The notes beneath the pieces are model-generated. The model had not been told where the DNA came from. It searched no databases and was given only the letters and a program-made list of their open reading frames with translations. From Turnera subulata (Eukaryota > Streptophyta > Magnoliopsida > Malpighiales > Passifloraceae), in the NCBI GenBank assembly GCA_028386065.3, contig JAKUCV010002140.1, positions 19,093 to 83,092 on the forward strand: DNA of 64,000 nt, in the 5' to 3' direction. Below, in pieces: positions 1 to 11,658 of this stretch. The position numbers and the translations under genes were made by a program. How positions within the stretch are numbered: the first letter of the stretch is position 1; each line of letters starts with the position of its first letter.

Positions 1-345
1 GCACAAAAAAGAAATTATAGATAGAAAGACAGTTTTTCCTTAAGAAAGATTGTGAAATTTTACATAACAGCAAACAGCTGATGATGAATTCTACAATACA
101 ACAACCTATATCTTGTGGCCTACAAAGAAAAACAAAAAGTAGCTGGAGGGGTTAGCTCTTGAGCTAATTACAAAAGCGAGGGAAAACAGGATAAATGCTT
201 TATCCTGTTATTAGCCCCCCTGACCTCCTTTCCACTTTCTTGCTTTATTATGTTAAGTGAATCCAATTAGATGCTAAAATTTTACAACACGCAGCTACAG
301 GAATTAAACGAAAGAAAAAAAAAGGAGACACCAACCGCCCCTAGC

Positions 346-3300
346 TCACCTCACTTTCTGGGAGATCTTTATGTAATTTAAGAGCTTTTTAAGAGCCTTA
401 CCACTGTCGATGGCCTCCCTTGCTCTATCAAAGGCCACAGATACATCTTCCGCACCATCACATCCCAGCAAGTGATCCACCATTCCAGCATTTAACACAA
501 TGCGATCATATGCTGGTCCTTTTTGGCCATGAAGGGCGGCCAAACCCAACTCTATATTTCTTGAGACCTGATAAAGGGAAAAGTATGTTTCAATATCAAT
601 CAGAACAATAAATCCTAACGAAGTCTGAGAAAGAACAAGGAGAATGCTTCAATCACATTGTGAAGATTCCAGTTCATCCGAATGAGATGTGTCTGACTAG
701 ATGGATGGATAAACCAGAGAATGTAAACATATTTTAAATGGAGGTTCATGGATATTGTTGAGCCAAAGGAAGACAAGACTTAATGTATGAAAGTAGTTAA
801 CAGATCACAAAAACTGAGACTCTAGTTTATTTCCTGCCACGGATGGTAGCTGCTGCCTTCAATTTCCTGTGCTGCTCAGAGAAATTATATGTAAAAAGAA
901 AGTCTAATGCACGTTAGTGAAAGAAGTCGCGCAATTCAATTTATAGGTTGGGCAAAGAAAAATCCATTATATGCTGTTCGAAATATTGATGAATCTGAAT
1001 AACTATCAAACCCACGCTTGCAGAAGAAAAATACAGTGAAACATTACCGATCTATCAGTCCTGGGAGTGTCAGTGGGTTCAAAACCAAAGTCCTTTGCAT
1101 TAACTTCAATATTGAAACTCTGGCGTGATACCCCTGGAAAACCAGAATTTCAGGATTTAGATGTTGGCCTGCAAGAGTGATACAAGAAACACATACTGGA
1201 AAATAGACTATAAATATGTCTATGACTGAAATGACTTCACAGCATGAATATCTTCAGATAGAACTCCAATTTTAAAAGAAAAATGAAGAATATATGGCCG
1301 AAATCTACAAACCATCGAGTTCAATAGCAGACTCCAAGCTCGATGAACGAAAACCAGAACAGTAGTTCACAGGAAGCCCTTTTGATGCATTTGCAGGTCG
1401 CAATCTAGTTGTCATCGAGAGGGCGCCTTCCTCACCCTAAATTAATAGAAATCATTAGATAGATAACAAACAATATCTCTTTCATGGACAAGGAAAAATA
1501 ATCTATGTTGATTCAAGATATCTTGAAAAACTTGAACACCAGGCTTCAAGGATATTCTTGCTCAATTTACAATGCATGTCTAACTTAATTTTCAGGAAGC
1601 CTTCTACATTCAATTGCATTTGACAATGTAAACTTCTCACCTTGACCACTAAACCAGAATGAACACCTCTTCTTTTCATAAGCATTAAAAGAGGCTCCTC
1701 ATAACCTTCATGATAAAATCCAGCAACAATTGCTTCTTTTCCCCGAGCCTGTAGACAAACAGCACATTTAACTAACACCGGGTAGACAGGAAGAATTCAT
1801 GATTAACATTCTAAATAAGCATCATCCTACTGAAAACAGACTTATAGCAGGTACACATGTAGAAATGCAAGCACTTATGAAGGTTCAAAAACCGCTTAGC
1901 TTGCCATACATTTAAGAAGGGACATTGGCAGACCAACATCAAATTCTATTAAGTGATATTTAAACTGCATTAAGAATTCTTAACCAATAAATAAAGACCA
2001 TGTAGAAGTGAAATTAAACAACCACGAACATGCATCATGGCTTACCCTCACAAATTGCTGAACCTTTTCAGTTGTTGCTAGTGGGGGGCGCTTCTTTATG
2101 TGCTCTCTCAACCCAACCAATGAATATCTGAGGATAAAATCATATTAACTGTCATTAGAATTTTTGTGTGGAAGCACATAGAAGAGCATGCAGCTGAATA
2201 TTGAGGCTTGCATTTCCTTTTTCCCAACTTTCAGGCAGAGTTACAGATGAGGTAGGATAGGCAAGAGTCAGGTTCACAAAAGGTGAAGCAGGTGAAAATG
2301 GTTGGCTAGAGAAGAAAAGCATTTTACACTTTTTTTTCCCTTCAGAGGTGAATGCAATCCTAAATTGCTTTTCACGGGGCAATGAAAGAAAGAAGGACTG
2401 AAGTCTTGACCACAACTATAAGTATAAAGCTTAATACTTCAGAGGGATAGTTTTGAATGCAACATGATCTCATGATCTTATCTTCAATGGCCTGATACAT
2501 CTACTTATCAAAGATTCCTGTCAAAAAAATTGTTGCTTTATAGTTTCTGTACAGCATGATGTGTAGCACGAGGAAGATATTTATCAATGTCAAGGAGCAG
2601 AGAGAGAGAGGCTTTGGGACAAATATTCAGAGTTAGAAGTCGTACAGGGATGGACAAGCTTCTCGTAGACTTAGATAAGCAAAACCAACCTCGTCATCCT
2701 GAAATAAGAAAAACAAAAAAATTTGAGTACGGCAAGGTGAGAGGGAGAGAGGGTCAGGCAAGAATATTCAAGTTAGAAGGTGCAAATACCTCAAGGAGGT
2801 CCTTAGCCTGCAAAGGAGTCAAGTTTGTATTGGCTCCCATAAACTTCAACATTTGTTCCTCAGTTATACCTCCCTAAAGAATATTTAACAGTAGTGAAAT
2901 CATTTAGCATGATATTGAGTCAAAAAATATGTGAAAGCAAATATTACCCAATTTGAATTTCAGCACCCAAATACAATTGCATTGGTGGTCAGACACCACC
3001 GCAGGCAAAAAAAAAAAACGTTGAAATTAAGAAAACTAGGGGAAGTTATCAATGTGTTAAGAGTCACACTATTGTTTTTTGGAAGCTAAAAGTTACCGAA
3101 GGCTATGTTGATACTCCGCTAAACAAAACCATTCCAGGACAAAGGAAATTATATATACAATCATGTGGCTTAAAACTGCAAATAACTGAAGGACTAACCT
3201 TAGGTGGCATCCACTCCACACCATGAAGCAAGGAGGATTCATCATAACATGATCTCACAGCAGCAACAAATAATGTGCTCCTAAAAAACCGTGTATTTCC

Positions 3301-4492
3301 GTCATAGGGTTCGCCATAATGAGTCAAGGATCTAACATCAGCAACCGGCGCAGGACCTAACATGCAACTGATTATTTCATTAGGAAAAGGAAAAGAGCAC
3401 TCTACTAGGGCCAATTCAATCTAATCACTCTCCTCATAAGCGAGCAGATAAAAAAAAAAAGAACAAAAAAATCATACCAAGTTCATCATCAAAAGCAAGG
3501 CAGTAAGCTTTCAACTCCCGATCTGTTTCCCTATTCATGCGTTGACCAATCAAAAATGCCGAAAGCAATGCCTCACTGACTCCAGAGCCGTCAACATCCC
3601 CAACTCTTAATGGAAGCACATCTCTCAACACACCTTGAACCTCCTCATAGCCCAGGTGACCTCCAGCCAGTACCTCTCTAAGAGCACCAACCAATCTCAT
3701 TTCGCTGGAGCCATTCCCAGTGTACTGAGGCCCAACCGAGCTTCCAACGCCCATTATGCTTCCTTCAGGATCCGCAATAAAAACCACATCAGGTGGCAAT
3801 ACTCGGGCCAGCAATGGCCAAAATACATTCACTGCTCGCCTCTCCCCTTCACTCCATTGTGTTTCTTCAGGAAAGGCATTGGCACGAATCGTCATTGCCG
3901 CGAAAAAAGCCCCTAACTGCGCCTTTGAAACCTCCTCCTCACCTTTCAGTTCCCCTCTAACTGACAGCACACACACAGAATTTGACTTTTACAACTTCAT
4001 TTCTAAACCACCACTACACAAAATTGAACTAATCTACACACACTCACTCGAGTAACAGAAAGCACTAAAGAAATCAAAAGCAGAAGAAAGTCAAACCAAA
4101 AAAAAAGAAAGAAACAGAAACAGAAACAGACCTGATTTTAGGATAGTCTCGAAGACTTTGAAGGCTTGGGGTTCGTCGAGGGGTCTAGTCTGTGTGGGGC
4201 CAGTACATACCCTAGCCTGAGCATCGAGCACCGTCTGATTGGGATTTGGCAACTTGGAGCTCCGATACGAAGTGGAAACCGAAGGATTTCTGATATCGGA
4301 GGAAGGAATGCCCAGTTGATCAATTGTCGCGGAGTCCAATACGGACTTGACGGTCAGGCGACAACATCTTCGTGCAATCCGACGGTCCGGATTGAATTGG
4401 AGAGAAGCCTGTGGGTTTGGACGGGGGAGATTGTGGCGAGGCCCCGTGGCGTGGACGGAGAGGCGCGGTTGTGAACTGAGCAGAGATTTCAT
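346..4492 (-). CDS. Anthranilate phosphoribosyltransferase-like protein, plastid-targeted (10 exons)
   Basis: Exons on the minus strand are 4132-4492, 3478-3960, 3199-3356, 2790-2873, 2646-2698, 2046-2127, 1641-1748, 1313-1436, 1048-1133 and 346-567. All introns are GT-AG and the total is 1761 nt (586 residues). The N-terminus is rich in Ser, Arg and Pro, like a chloroplast transit peptide. The body matches the glycosyltransferase family 3 fold: an N-terminal helical bundle, then segments such as YSLVGLREHIKKRPPLATTE and the C-terminal DRIVLNAGMVDHLLG. AnPRT normally joins anthranilate to PRPP in tryptophan synthesis. Here the canonical GTGGD loop aligns with HYGEPYD (about residue 294) and the KHGNRxxSS motif with HGVEWMPPK (about 326-334), so ordinary AnPRT activity is doubtful. 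Length and divergence fit the second plant AnPRT-like paralogue (Arabidopsis At1g70570 type) rather than TRP1. The start is the first Met, immediately before the transit peptide. Confidence 0.9.
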
Positions 4493-4796
4493 GGTGTGCT
4501 GATCACAGGGTGGCTCGTTTAGGAGGAAGTTAAAACAATGTGAAGAGTGAAGATGAGAGAGGAGGAGTTGGTTATGACTTGAACGAAAATACTGAAAACT
4601 GATAGTAATCGAGAGAGAAAGTGTTTTTCGTCAACGATAATTAATTAAATGAAGTGCGGCACCATTGGTGTTATTGGGGGATTGAGTAGTATTTTATTAT
4701 TATTATTTATTGAGAATCCCAAAGTTGGAGATTTATAGTACTTCTTCTATCGCCAGCAGATACTAGAACGAGTCCTGTCATCATCCTGTGGAGTGG

Positions 4797-4808
4797 GAGG
4801 ATGAGGAT

Positions 4809-4843
<35 letters not shown>
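4797..4843. repeat. GAGGAC/GAGGAT hexanucleotide microsatellite
   Basis: About eight GAGGAY units lie roughly 300 bp upstream of the AnPRT-like start codon. Read on the plus strand, the repeat gives an Asp-Glu tract that stays open for about 32 further codons to a stop near 4940. There is no start codon and no recognisable family, so it is annotated only as a simple repeat. The rest of 4493-5162 holds the 5' flank of the AnPRT-like gene and T-rich tracts near 5030 and 5070. Confidence 0.7.
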
Positions 4844-5170
4844 AGAGCCAGAGGAGTGTGTAGAACACAATATCGAAACGTTGTTTGCAATTGGTGAAGG
4901 TTTTTACAACGCGGACAATGGTATGCTTACTTGGGAATAAAATCTTAAGTGTAGATTTAATTGATACTTGAACATCGTTGAGCATGTTCCGACTAAATTC
5001 AATCAACATTATTACTACGGTCCCTTCCTTTTTTTTTTTTCTTCTTTTTGAACTTCCACTATGGTTCCTTTTTTTTTTGGACAAAAAGGCATTATCTATT
5101 AATTATTCACAGGACGGAAGTCCTTCAAGACAATGCTACAAAAACTACTCGGAAGAACAGGGCTTCCGGG

Positions 5171-5630
5171 CAAGGTTATTAAAACCGGACCGGTTCGACC
5201 GGTTATCCCGGTTCAACCGCGTTTTTAGGACAACTCCGGTCCGGTTCACTAGGAAAAACCCCCCAGTTATAGAACCGTTTTGAACCGGCCGGTTTTTACG
5301 GTTTTTAACGAACCGGCCGGTTTTTACCGGTTAAAAATTTTAAAAATGGTGAGAGTAAGACTTGAACCCTTGACCTAACAATATTTAAAGCCATTAACCC
5401 ACTAAACTATCACAAATTAGTGTTATCTTTACATACGTTTTAGTATATATTGAGAATGACTTCAATTTTGACCATAAAATTATTTTAATGAATATATTTT
5501 GACTATTTTCTTAAAAAATTAATATAATTTAATAAAACGGTTGAACCCCGGTCGAACCCCGGTTGAACCCCGATTTTCCTTGAACATCCCCCTCGCCGGT
5601 TCAATGGCCGGTCCGGTTTTCAAAACCTTG
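5171..5630. mobile_element. Non-autonomous hAT-type element, copy 1
   Basis: A 460-bp element with terminal inverted repeats. The left end reads CAAGGTTATTAAAACCGGAC and the right end is nearly its reverse complement. The CAAGG terminus fits the hAT consensus. It is flanked by a perfect 8-bp duplication, CTTCCGGG, at 5163-5170 and 5631-5638, which is the hAT duplication length. The interior is rich in CCGGTT/AACCGG palindromes and has no reading frame. A shorter relative lies at 46729-47081. Confidence 0.88.
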
Positions 5631-5638
5631 CTTCCGGG

Positions 5639-6522
5639 GCAAGTCCTTCCACTATGGTTCCTTCATGAATAAAGTTTTTTTCCCCCCAGTTGTCGAGAAC
5701 ATTAAATAAAGTTAGAGAAAAACAAAATTTTGTATCCATAAAACACAGCCAATAGAAGTATTCCACCTCTCCCACTCTAACCAATATATTAGGATCTTTT
5801 ATGACAAGTATTGTAAAATTGAAAATCCTTGTTACATATGTATAAATTTAATCAGTTACGATTTGGCTTTGTCATCGTCTAGTTAAATATTATTCCCTAA
5901 AAAGATAATATTATTCTAATCACTAAATTTTTGTAGTATAATACTCATGCATAAGATAGACAAATCCGAAAAAAAAAGTGTTAAAAAAACTATTAACTGA
6001 TTTTTTAGGTACATTCAAATCCTAATAACTACCCATACTCCCATCTTATCGCAAACCACCTTCAATCCTACCACTAGGATTTGATTTGATTATAAAAGAA
6101 TTACGACACTTGTCATAAATGAGGGACACGTTCTATCATAAAATGAAAACATTATTTTAGTCACTAAAAAAAACTTTTAATGCTATAAGATTCATGCTCC
6201 AACCTAAGATAATTCTAATACGGGCCAAAAATAAATCATCCCCATCACTAAATGTTCCTAACCAGTCTTGATTTCTACTACATTTCGTCCACAGACTCTC
6301 TCTAATCCTATGAATTCATAGGCTTATCATGTGTTCTAAGAACACAAAATAGAAAAATCTTACTTTTTATACTGTAAGAGTAACTAGTAATGGGGTGTTT
6401 ATATTGGTGGTATAGAGATAATTTTCTTTATTTTTTTTGAGATAATTTTCTTTATGAACTGAGATGACTTACAATAAGTTGATTTTTTTATTAAAGGACT
6501 TTTAAGGAGTCGCCTCATTCGT
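5639..6522. other. Gene-free AT-rich intergenic stretch
   Basis: No reading frame with recognisable coding content, no RNA gene and no terminal repeats were seen here. It separates the hAT element from the 3' end of the LINE. Confidence 0.6.
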
Positions 6523-6585
6523 TGTCCAAAAAGATACTCTTTTTTTTTTTGGTCATGAAGATATGCTTATATTAAAACAGACAGA

Positions 6586-9500
6586 TCAAAATACATCTGA
6601 GGGTTGGGGCCAATTAAGGCCACGTGCTTCCCTATGCAAAATGTCTACTATGGAAGTAGGAGGGCTAGATAAAACAGTAAGTCCCAAACTATGGTTGTAT
6701 GCGCAGTGAGCAAGTGTGTCTGCACACTGGTTAGCAGGTCTAGGTACAAAACATATGTTTACAGACCAATCCTGCGCCAATAATGTTTTAATTTCCCAAA
6801 CCACACTTTCAAGTTCCATGTCCGGGGGTAGGCTAGATGTGATCCATTCAACTACCACCAACGAATCCACTTCTAGCTCAAGCTTTTGGCAGGGCAAGCT
6901 CCACGCGAGCTTGAGGCCGGTCAAAATGCCCCACTATTCAGCTTGTAAGGGTGAACAAGAACCCAAATTTAAACAGAAGCCAGAAACCCAATCCCCATTG
7001 GAATTTCTCAAAATACCAACCGTTGCAGCACAGTCATCCCTCGGGTTCATGGCTCTATCTGTATTGAGTTTGAGCCAACCCCTTAGAGGAGGGAACCAAG
7101 TATCGACCTGCGTTGGAGGAGGGGAGGTCTTACCAAAAACCCAATTCTGGATAATAGAGGCAGTAGAAAATTCCTTTGCGAGCAACAAAATAGAACGAGA
7201 TGGGTCTGGATCTTCTATGGAATCGTCATCAAATATGGAGTTGTTCCGCCATGCCCAGATTTTCCAGCATGTAGTTGCAAAAATCAAACATCAAGCGATA
7301 TTTTCCCCCACAGGCTTGGTATTCCGCAGATTACAAAGGAACCATTCCCTAAGACCGAGATTGAAAAAGTAAGGGGCAGCCGAAATTTGGGGGAACATAA
7401 GCCAGATTTTCTTGGCAAAGGGACAGTCCCTTAAAACATGCAGGCAAGATTCAGGTTCATCACCGCACCTGGTACACAGAGGAGAAGATGTAATATGCCT
7501 CTGAAAACGCAGGTTGTTGGTGACAAGCCGGTCATGTCCGGCCAACCAAAGAAAAGCACAAATTCTATGTGGTCCTTTCCAGGACCAAACCGTCTTCTAG
7601 AGATCATCCGGTTCAGATTTAGAGTGAGTGCTGAGGAGTTCAGACGCAGACTTTAAAGAGAATCCACCTTTCGGTTCCAGCAGCCATTTGAATTTATCGG
7701 GACCTCTCCTCAGGTTGGGAGGTAGTAAAGCCCAAAACTTCTGTGTTATAGAAAGAGGGAGGTAACAATCAAGCAAATCCCAGTCCCACGAACCTGATGC
7801 AGAAGTAAAATCAACTATAGGAAGGTCAAGCAGGTGTGGAGGAATGTCATGCAAGGCAAAATCCTTTAAGCAAATGCCCGGGCCTACCCAACAATCAGCC
7901 CAAAATTTGGCTCGTTGTCCATCACCAATCGACCAGCCTACCGCATCCAAAAAATCAGGCCAAACCCTACAGATTCCACGCCACAGAGACGAGCCTGCCT
8001 TAGGGGCTTGTGAGGTAGGGAGGGTATCCAGGACTGGGTAGTATTTTGCTCACATTACGCGGGCCCAAAGCTCATGTAGGGAGGTAACCAGGCGCCAAAT
8101 CATCTTAAGAATGAGGGCATCGTTTGATACTCTGTTTTCTCTGATCCCAAACCTCCAGCCGCTTTGGGTGCATAAAGGGCCTCCCACTTTAAGGGATGGG
8201 TCTTCCTCTGATTAGGGGTACTCCCCCATATGAAATTACGGCAGATGCGGTCAAGGTCATCACATAGGCTCAGAGGTAAGTTGGCTGTCTGGATGGCATA
8301 AATTGGAAGAGCCGATAAAACAGATTTAGTTAGAGTAATTCTCCCAGCGAGGGATAGCTGCGACGCCTTCCAACCACTTAATCTGCTCGCCTTCTCCATA
8401 ATGTAGGCATATGTACTCTTGGATATGCGTTTGTGAAGAAGTGGTACTCCAAGGTATTTGCCTAGGTCGGATGTGAGAGAGAACCCAGTTGCAATACTGA
8501 TACTTTTTGCCAGGGCTTTGCTGACATTCTTAGAGCATAGCAGTTTGGTTTTGGTTTTGCTGACTCGTTGCCCAGAGGCCTCACAAAACTCATTCAGACA
8601 TCCCAGGATGACGCCTATCTGTTGGACAGTCGCCTCGGCAAAGAAGACAAGATCATCTACGAAGAAGAGGTGCGACAGGTTCGGGCAACCCCTGCAAAGA
8701 GCTATCGGCCTCCATAGACCCTCACTGACCTTCCTTTGGACAAGGTGACCCAATCTTTCCAAATATAGGACGAATATGTAAGGAGAGATGGGATCACTCT
8801 GTCGTATGCCTCTGGAAGGTGTGAAAGAATCAGTGACATCTCCATTCATGGCCACCTGCATAGAGGAAGAAGTAATACACCTCATAATTAGGGCAATCAA
8901 GGTCAACGGAAATCCAAAATTCAGTAAGGTGTCTTCTATGAAGGCCCAATTAAGCCTATCATAGGCTTTCTCCAAATCCACCTTTATGGCCATGAAGCCC
9001 ACAATGCCTTTCTTACGTCGTATGGTATGCATCGCTTCTTGGACGATCACTATATTATCAGTGATCTGTCGTCCAGGAACAAAGCTTGTCTGAAAAGGAG
9101 CCACCAAATCTGGTAGGTAAGGTTTGTTCTGCTCCACGATCAGCTTTGTAATCAGTTTGTAGATGACCGTGCATAGCCCAAGAGGGCGAAACTGGGTAAG
9201 ATTATCCGGCAATGTTACTTTTGGGATGAGTACAATGAGGGTTCGATTGATTAAGGGATCCCAATGGGCTTGGTCAAAAACCCGTTTCACAAACTTGTAA
9301 ACACTGTCACCCACTACGGCCCATTGAGATTGGAAGAACTTTGCATGCAATCCATCTACTCCAGGTGCCTTGAGAGGGCCCATCTGGAAAAGACATCCCT
9401 TAACTTCATCCTGATCCAAAGGACCTGTAATTTCGGCCACCCCATCAGGTGAAAGGACAGGCAAGTTTTGGTGCGCAAGGACGGGGTGGGCCAGTGGAGA

Positions 9501-10694
9501 TTCCTCAGAGAACAGGTCATTGAAATATTGCCAGATTGCTCTGTTCAGGTCCTCAGCTTCTGTCAAAAGGTTACCGTGCTGATCTTTTAAGGAGAGGATA
9601 CGACTCTTTTTCCTTCTGATTAGAGTGGTATTATGGAAAAAGTTTGTGTTCCTATCTCCCACAACAATCCATCTGCTTCTTGATTTTTGATACCATAGTA
9701 GTTCTTCTTGAGCTAACACACAATCTAGATCTGCCCTCAGCTCCTTTTCCAAATTAGATAAGAAAAGGGATGGTTTGTTCTCCAGAAACTTTTGTATCTC
9801 ATTAATTCTCGCTGTGAGGTTCCTCTTTCGTGTATGAATGTTGCCGAACACGGTCTTATTCCACACCGTGGCATGGAAGGAGAATTGCTTAATGGCATCC
9901 TGTAAGGGGACAGCAGAATCCCAACTATCTTTGACTAGCCTCTCAAAGTCCGGGTGGCTGAGCCATGCCGCCTGGAATTTGAAACTGGCTGGTCGATGGC
10001 TTCGAATATTTGGCTGCAATCTACACGCAATTGGGCGATGGTCCGAGCAGAGTCTAGGCAAATGAGAGACCTGCGATTCTGGATAGGACTGGAGCCATGA
10101 ACTGTTGCAAAGGAATCTATCAAGCCGAGCCATTTTATTACCACTCTTCCAAGTAAACTTTGGCCCAGAGAACCCCATGTCGATCAGCCCTGCATCCAAA
10201 ATGCATTGCTGGAAGGGACCGTTTGCACGCCCCTGTTGCCGCCACTTATCAAGACGTTCTGATCCCGCCAGAACAGCGTTGAAATCCCCCCTAGGATCCA
10301 CGGCCCCGTGACCTCTTGTGCAAGTGCAACAATTCTCCCAAAGAAACTTCCTCCATTTTTCTTTAGGAAAACCATAAACAGCTGTGAGGAAGAAAGATAA
10401 ACCATTAGTCTCAATTTTGGCATGAATTAATTGAGTATGGTTGTGAAGTACAGTGACCACAGTGTTCTGCGAATGCCAGAGGATCCATACACCCCCGAAA
10501 ATCCTCGAGCTTCCACCCTGTGCAAGTTAGAATAACCCAATCGTCGAATCACTCTGTCAGCGATTCTGCCACTGATGCGAGGTTCTACAACAATGGAGAT
10601 ATCAGGTTTCCAGTTTCGTCTCAATTCTTGCATCATTCTTCGAAATTCACTTTTGCCAGCCCCCCTGGCAATTCCACGCCAAGATCGACGTCAT
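6586..10694 (-). pseudogene. LINE ORF2: APE endonuclease, reverse transcriptase, zf-RVT, RNase H (decayed)
   Basis: The domains in order are an AP-endonuclease (WNCQG start, VEPR, GDFNAVL, SDHRP), a reverse transcriptase with a FVDDLVFF active-site box and a GIRQSDPISPYIF segment, a zf-RVT region (CTRCGDEPESCLHVLRDCPFA) and a C-terminal plant-type RNase H (LKLNTD, LEVDS, PANQCADTLAH). The long open part is 8100-10460. Breaks: an extra G in the C/G run near 10660-10665 just after the start, a one-base frameshift near 8155, and stops at 8050-8052, 7597-7599, 7291-7293 and about 6932. Some stops look like CGA-to-TGA changes, which fits methylation-driven decay. It cannot make an intact protein as it stands. 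Confidence 0.92.
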
Positions 10695-10718
10695 GGATGG
10701 TGTAGAAGAGGGGCGGGT

Positions 10719-10822
10719 TTAAGATGAGGGAGCAGGGGCAGGCCCCCCATCATCTTGGGCAGACATAATTGTGTCTTGGAGTACTCCATTGCTAGTATCT
10801 TCATAATCCATTGGAGAGTGCG
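10719..10822 (-). pseudogene. 3' remnant of LINE ORF1
   Basis: About 30 codons on the minus strand end in a stop at 10719-10721, just before the ORF2 start at 10694. Position and orientation fit the tail of the gag-like ORF1, cut off by 5' truncation at the TSD. The remnant is too short to show the zinc knuckle. Confidence 0.6.
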
Positions 10823-11000
10823 TGTCCAAAAAGATACACTATTACAAGAGGACTTGACCCAATATTAATTAATGAATTTTATTCCCTCGTCATAAACGTT
10901 GCAAAAAGGAAAAATTAATCAGTCTCAAGTGGTACTGAAGGACTTGGCTGAAAATGTCGAATTCTAGTCTAGCATATAAAATCAAAAAACAGAAAAGAGT

Positions 11001-11207
11001 GCTTAATGCAACATAATCTTTTGTTTCCAATCTTCATCACACCACGCTATTACCACAAAATCTTGAATTTTGGGTGATGCTAAATGTTGTAAACTCATGC
11101 ACACAATAATAAATTAAACAATATGGGATATACAATGCCACCATCTAACCACACAGTAATTATTGCTTAGTGCAACATAATCTTTTGTTTCGAATTTTCA
11201 TAACACC
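11001..11207. repeat. Pair of 43-bp direct repeats 164 bp apart
   Basis: The segment 11001-11043 recurs at 11165-11207 with about five mismatches; both share TGCAACATAATCTTTTGTTT. They lie in the 5' flank of the PHS1-like gene. They could be a local duplication or remnants of a small transposon. No other function is visible. Confidence 0.7.
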
Positions 11208-11564
11208 GTAGCTGTGGTTCTGTCAAAATAATCCAAACCTCTTTTTTGTTGTATACTGAAATATAAACTTAATTTTTGGGAAAGTTTAAATCCAGGAATG
11301 GTTGTACACTACAACAAAATTGAACATAAATGTAATATACTAGGAAATTCGGGTTTCGATTTTTTTATTTTAAATAAATAATTTGAATCCATCTTATTGG
11401 TCGATCATTCATTTATTACGGTGGTACAATCGATCACACTTCACTTCACACACGTTCCCAGTGAGCAAGCACACCAAACGAGCGGTAGTTACATCTCTAA
11501 ACGCCAGCACCAGACTCTGCATAACAAAGCTTAAAACAAACAAGAAAAACAATCCCCCTTTTCC

Positions 11565-11580
11565 CTATATATATATATAT
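11565..11580 (+). promoter_or_regulatory. Candidate TATA box of the PHS1-like gene
   Basis: A TATATATATATATAT run begins about 94 nt before the ATG at 11659 and is followed by a CT-rich leader (TCTCTCTCTC), typical of plant 5' UTRs. It is assigned by position only. Confidence 0.45.
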
Positions 11581-11658
11581 CCCTTAATTTTCCATATTAT
11601 TCCCCAACTTCTATTTTCCTGTTTTCTCTCTCTCTCGAACAAACCAAAACACAAAAAC

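Larger units (their letters stand above)
6538..10822 (-). mobile_element. 5'-truncated L1-type LINE retrotransposon with RNase H domain
   Basis: The element is coded on the minus strand. Its 3' end carries the poly(A) tail, seen as the T run at 6541-6550. It is flanked by a perfect 15-bp duplication, TGTCCAAAAAGATAC, at 6523-6537 and 10823-10837. The length is about 4.3 kb. Only the last ~30 codons of ORF1 remain, so reverse transcription stopped inside ORF1. ORF2 is nearly full length but decayed. The perfect duplication together with several stops suggests moderate age. It lies about 0.8 kb upstream of the PHS1-like start codon. Confidence 0.95.

Noticed and set aside
4707..5084. 125-residue minus-strand frame upstream of the AnPRT-like gene
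   Set aside because: It consists of a Lys/Arg-rich start from a T-rich tract and a Leu/Val run from the GAGGAC repeat, with no homology.
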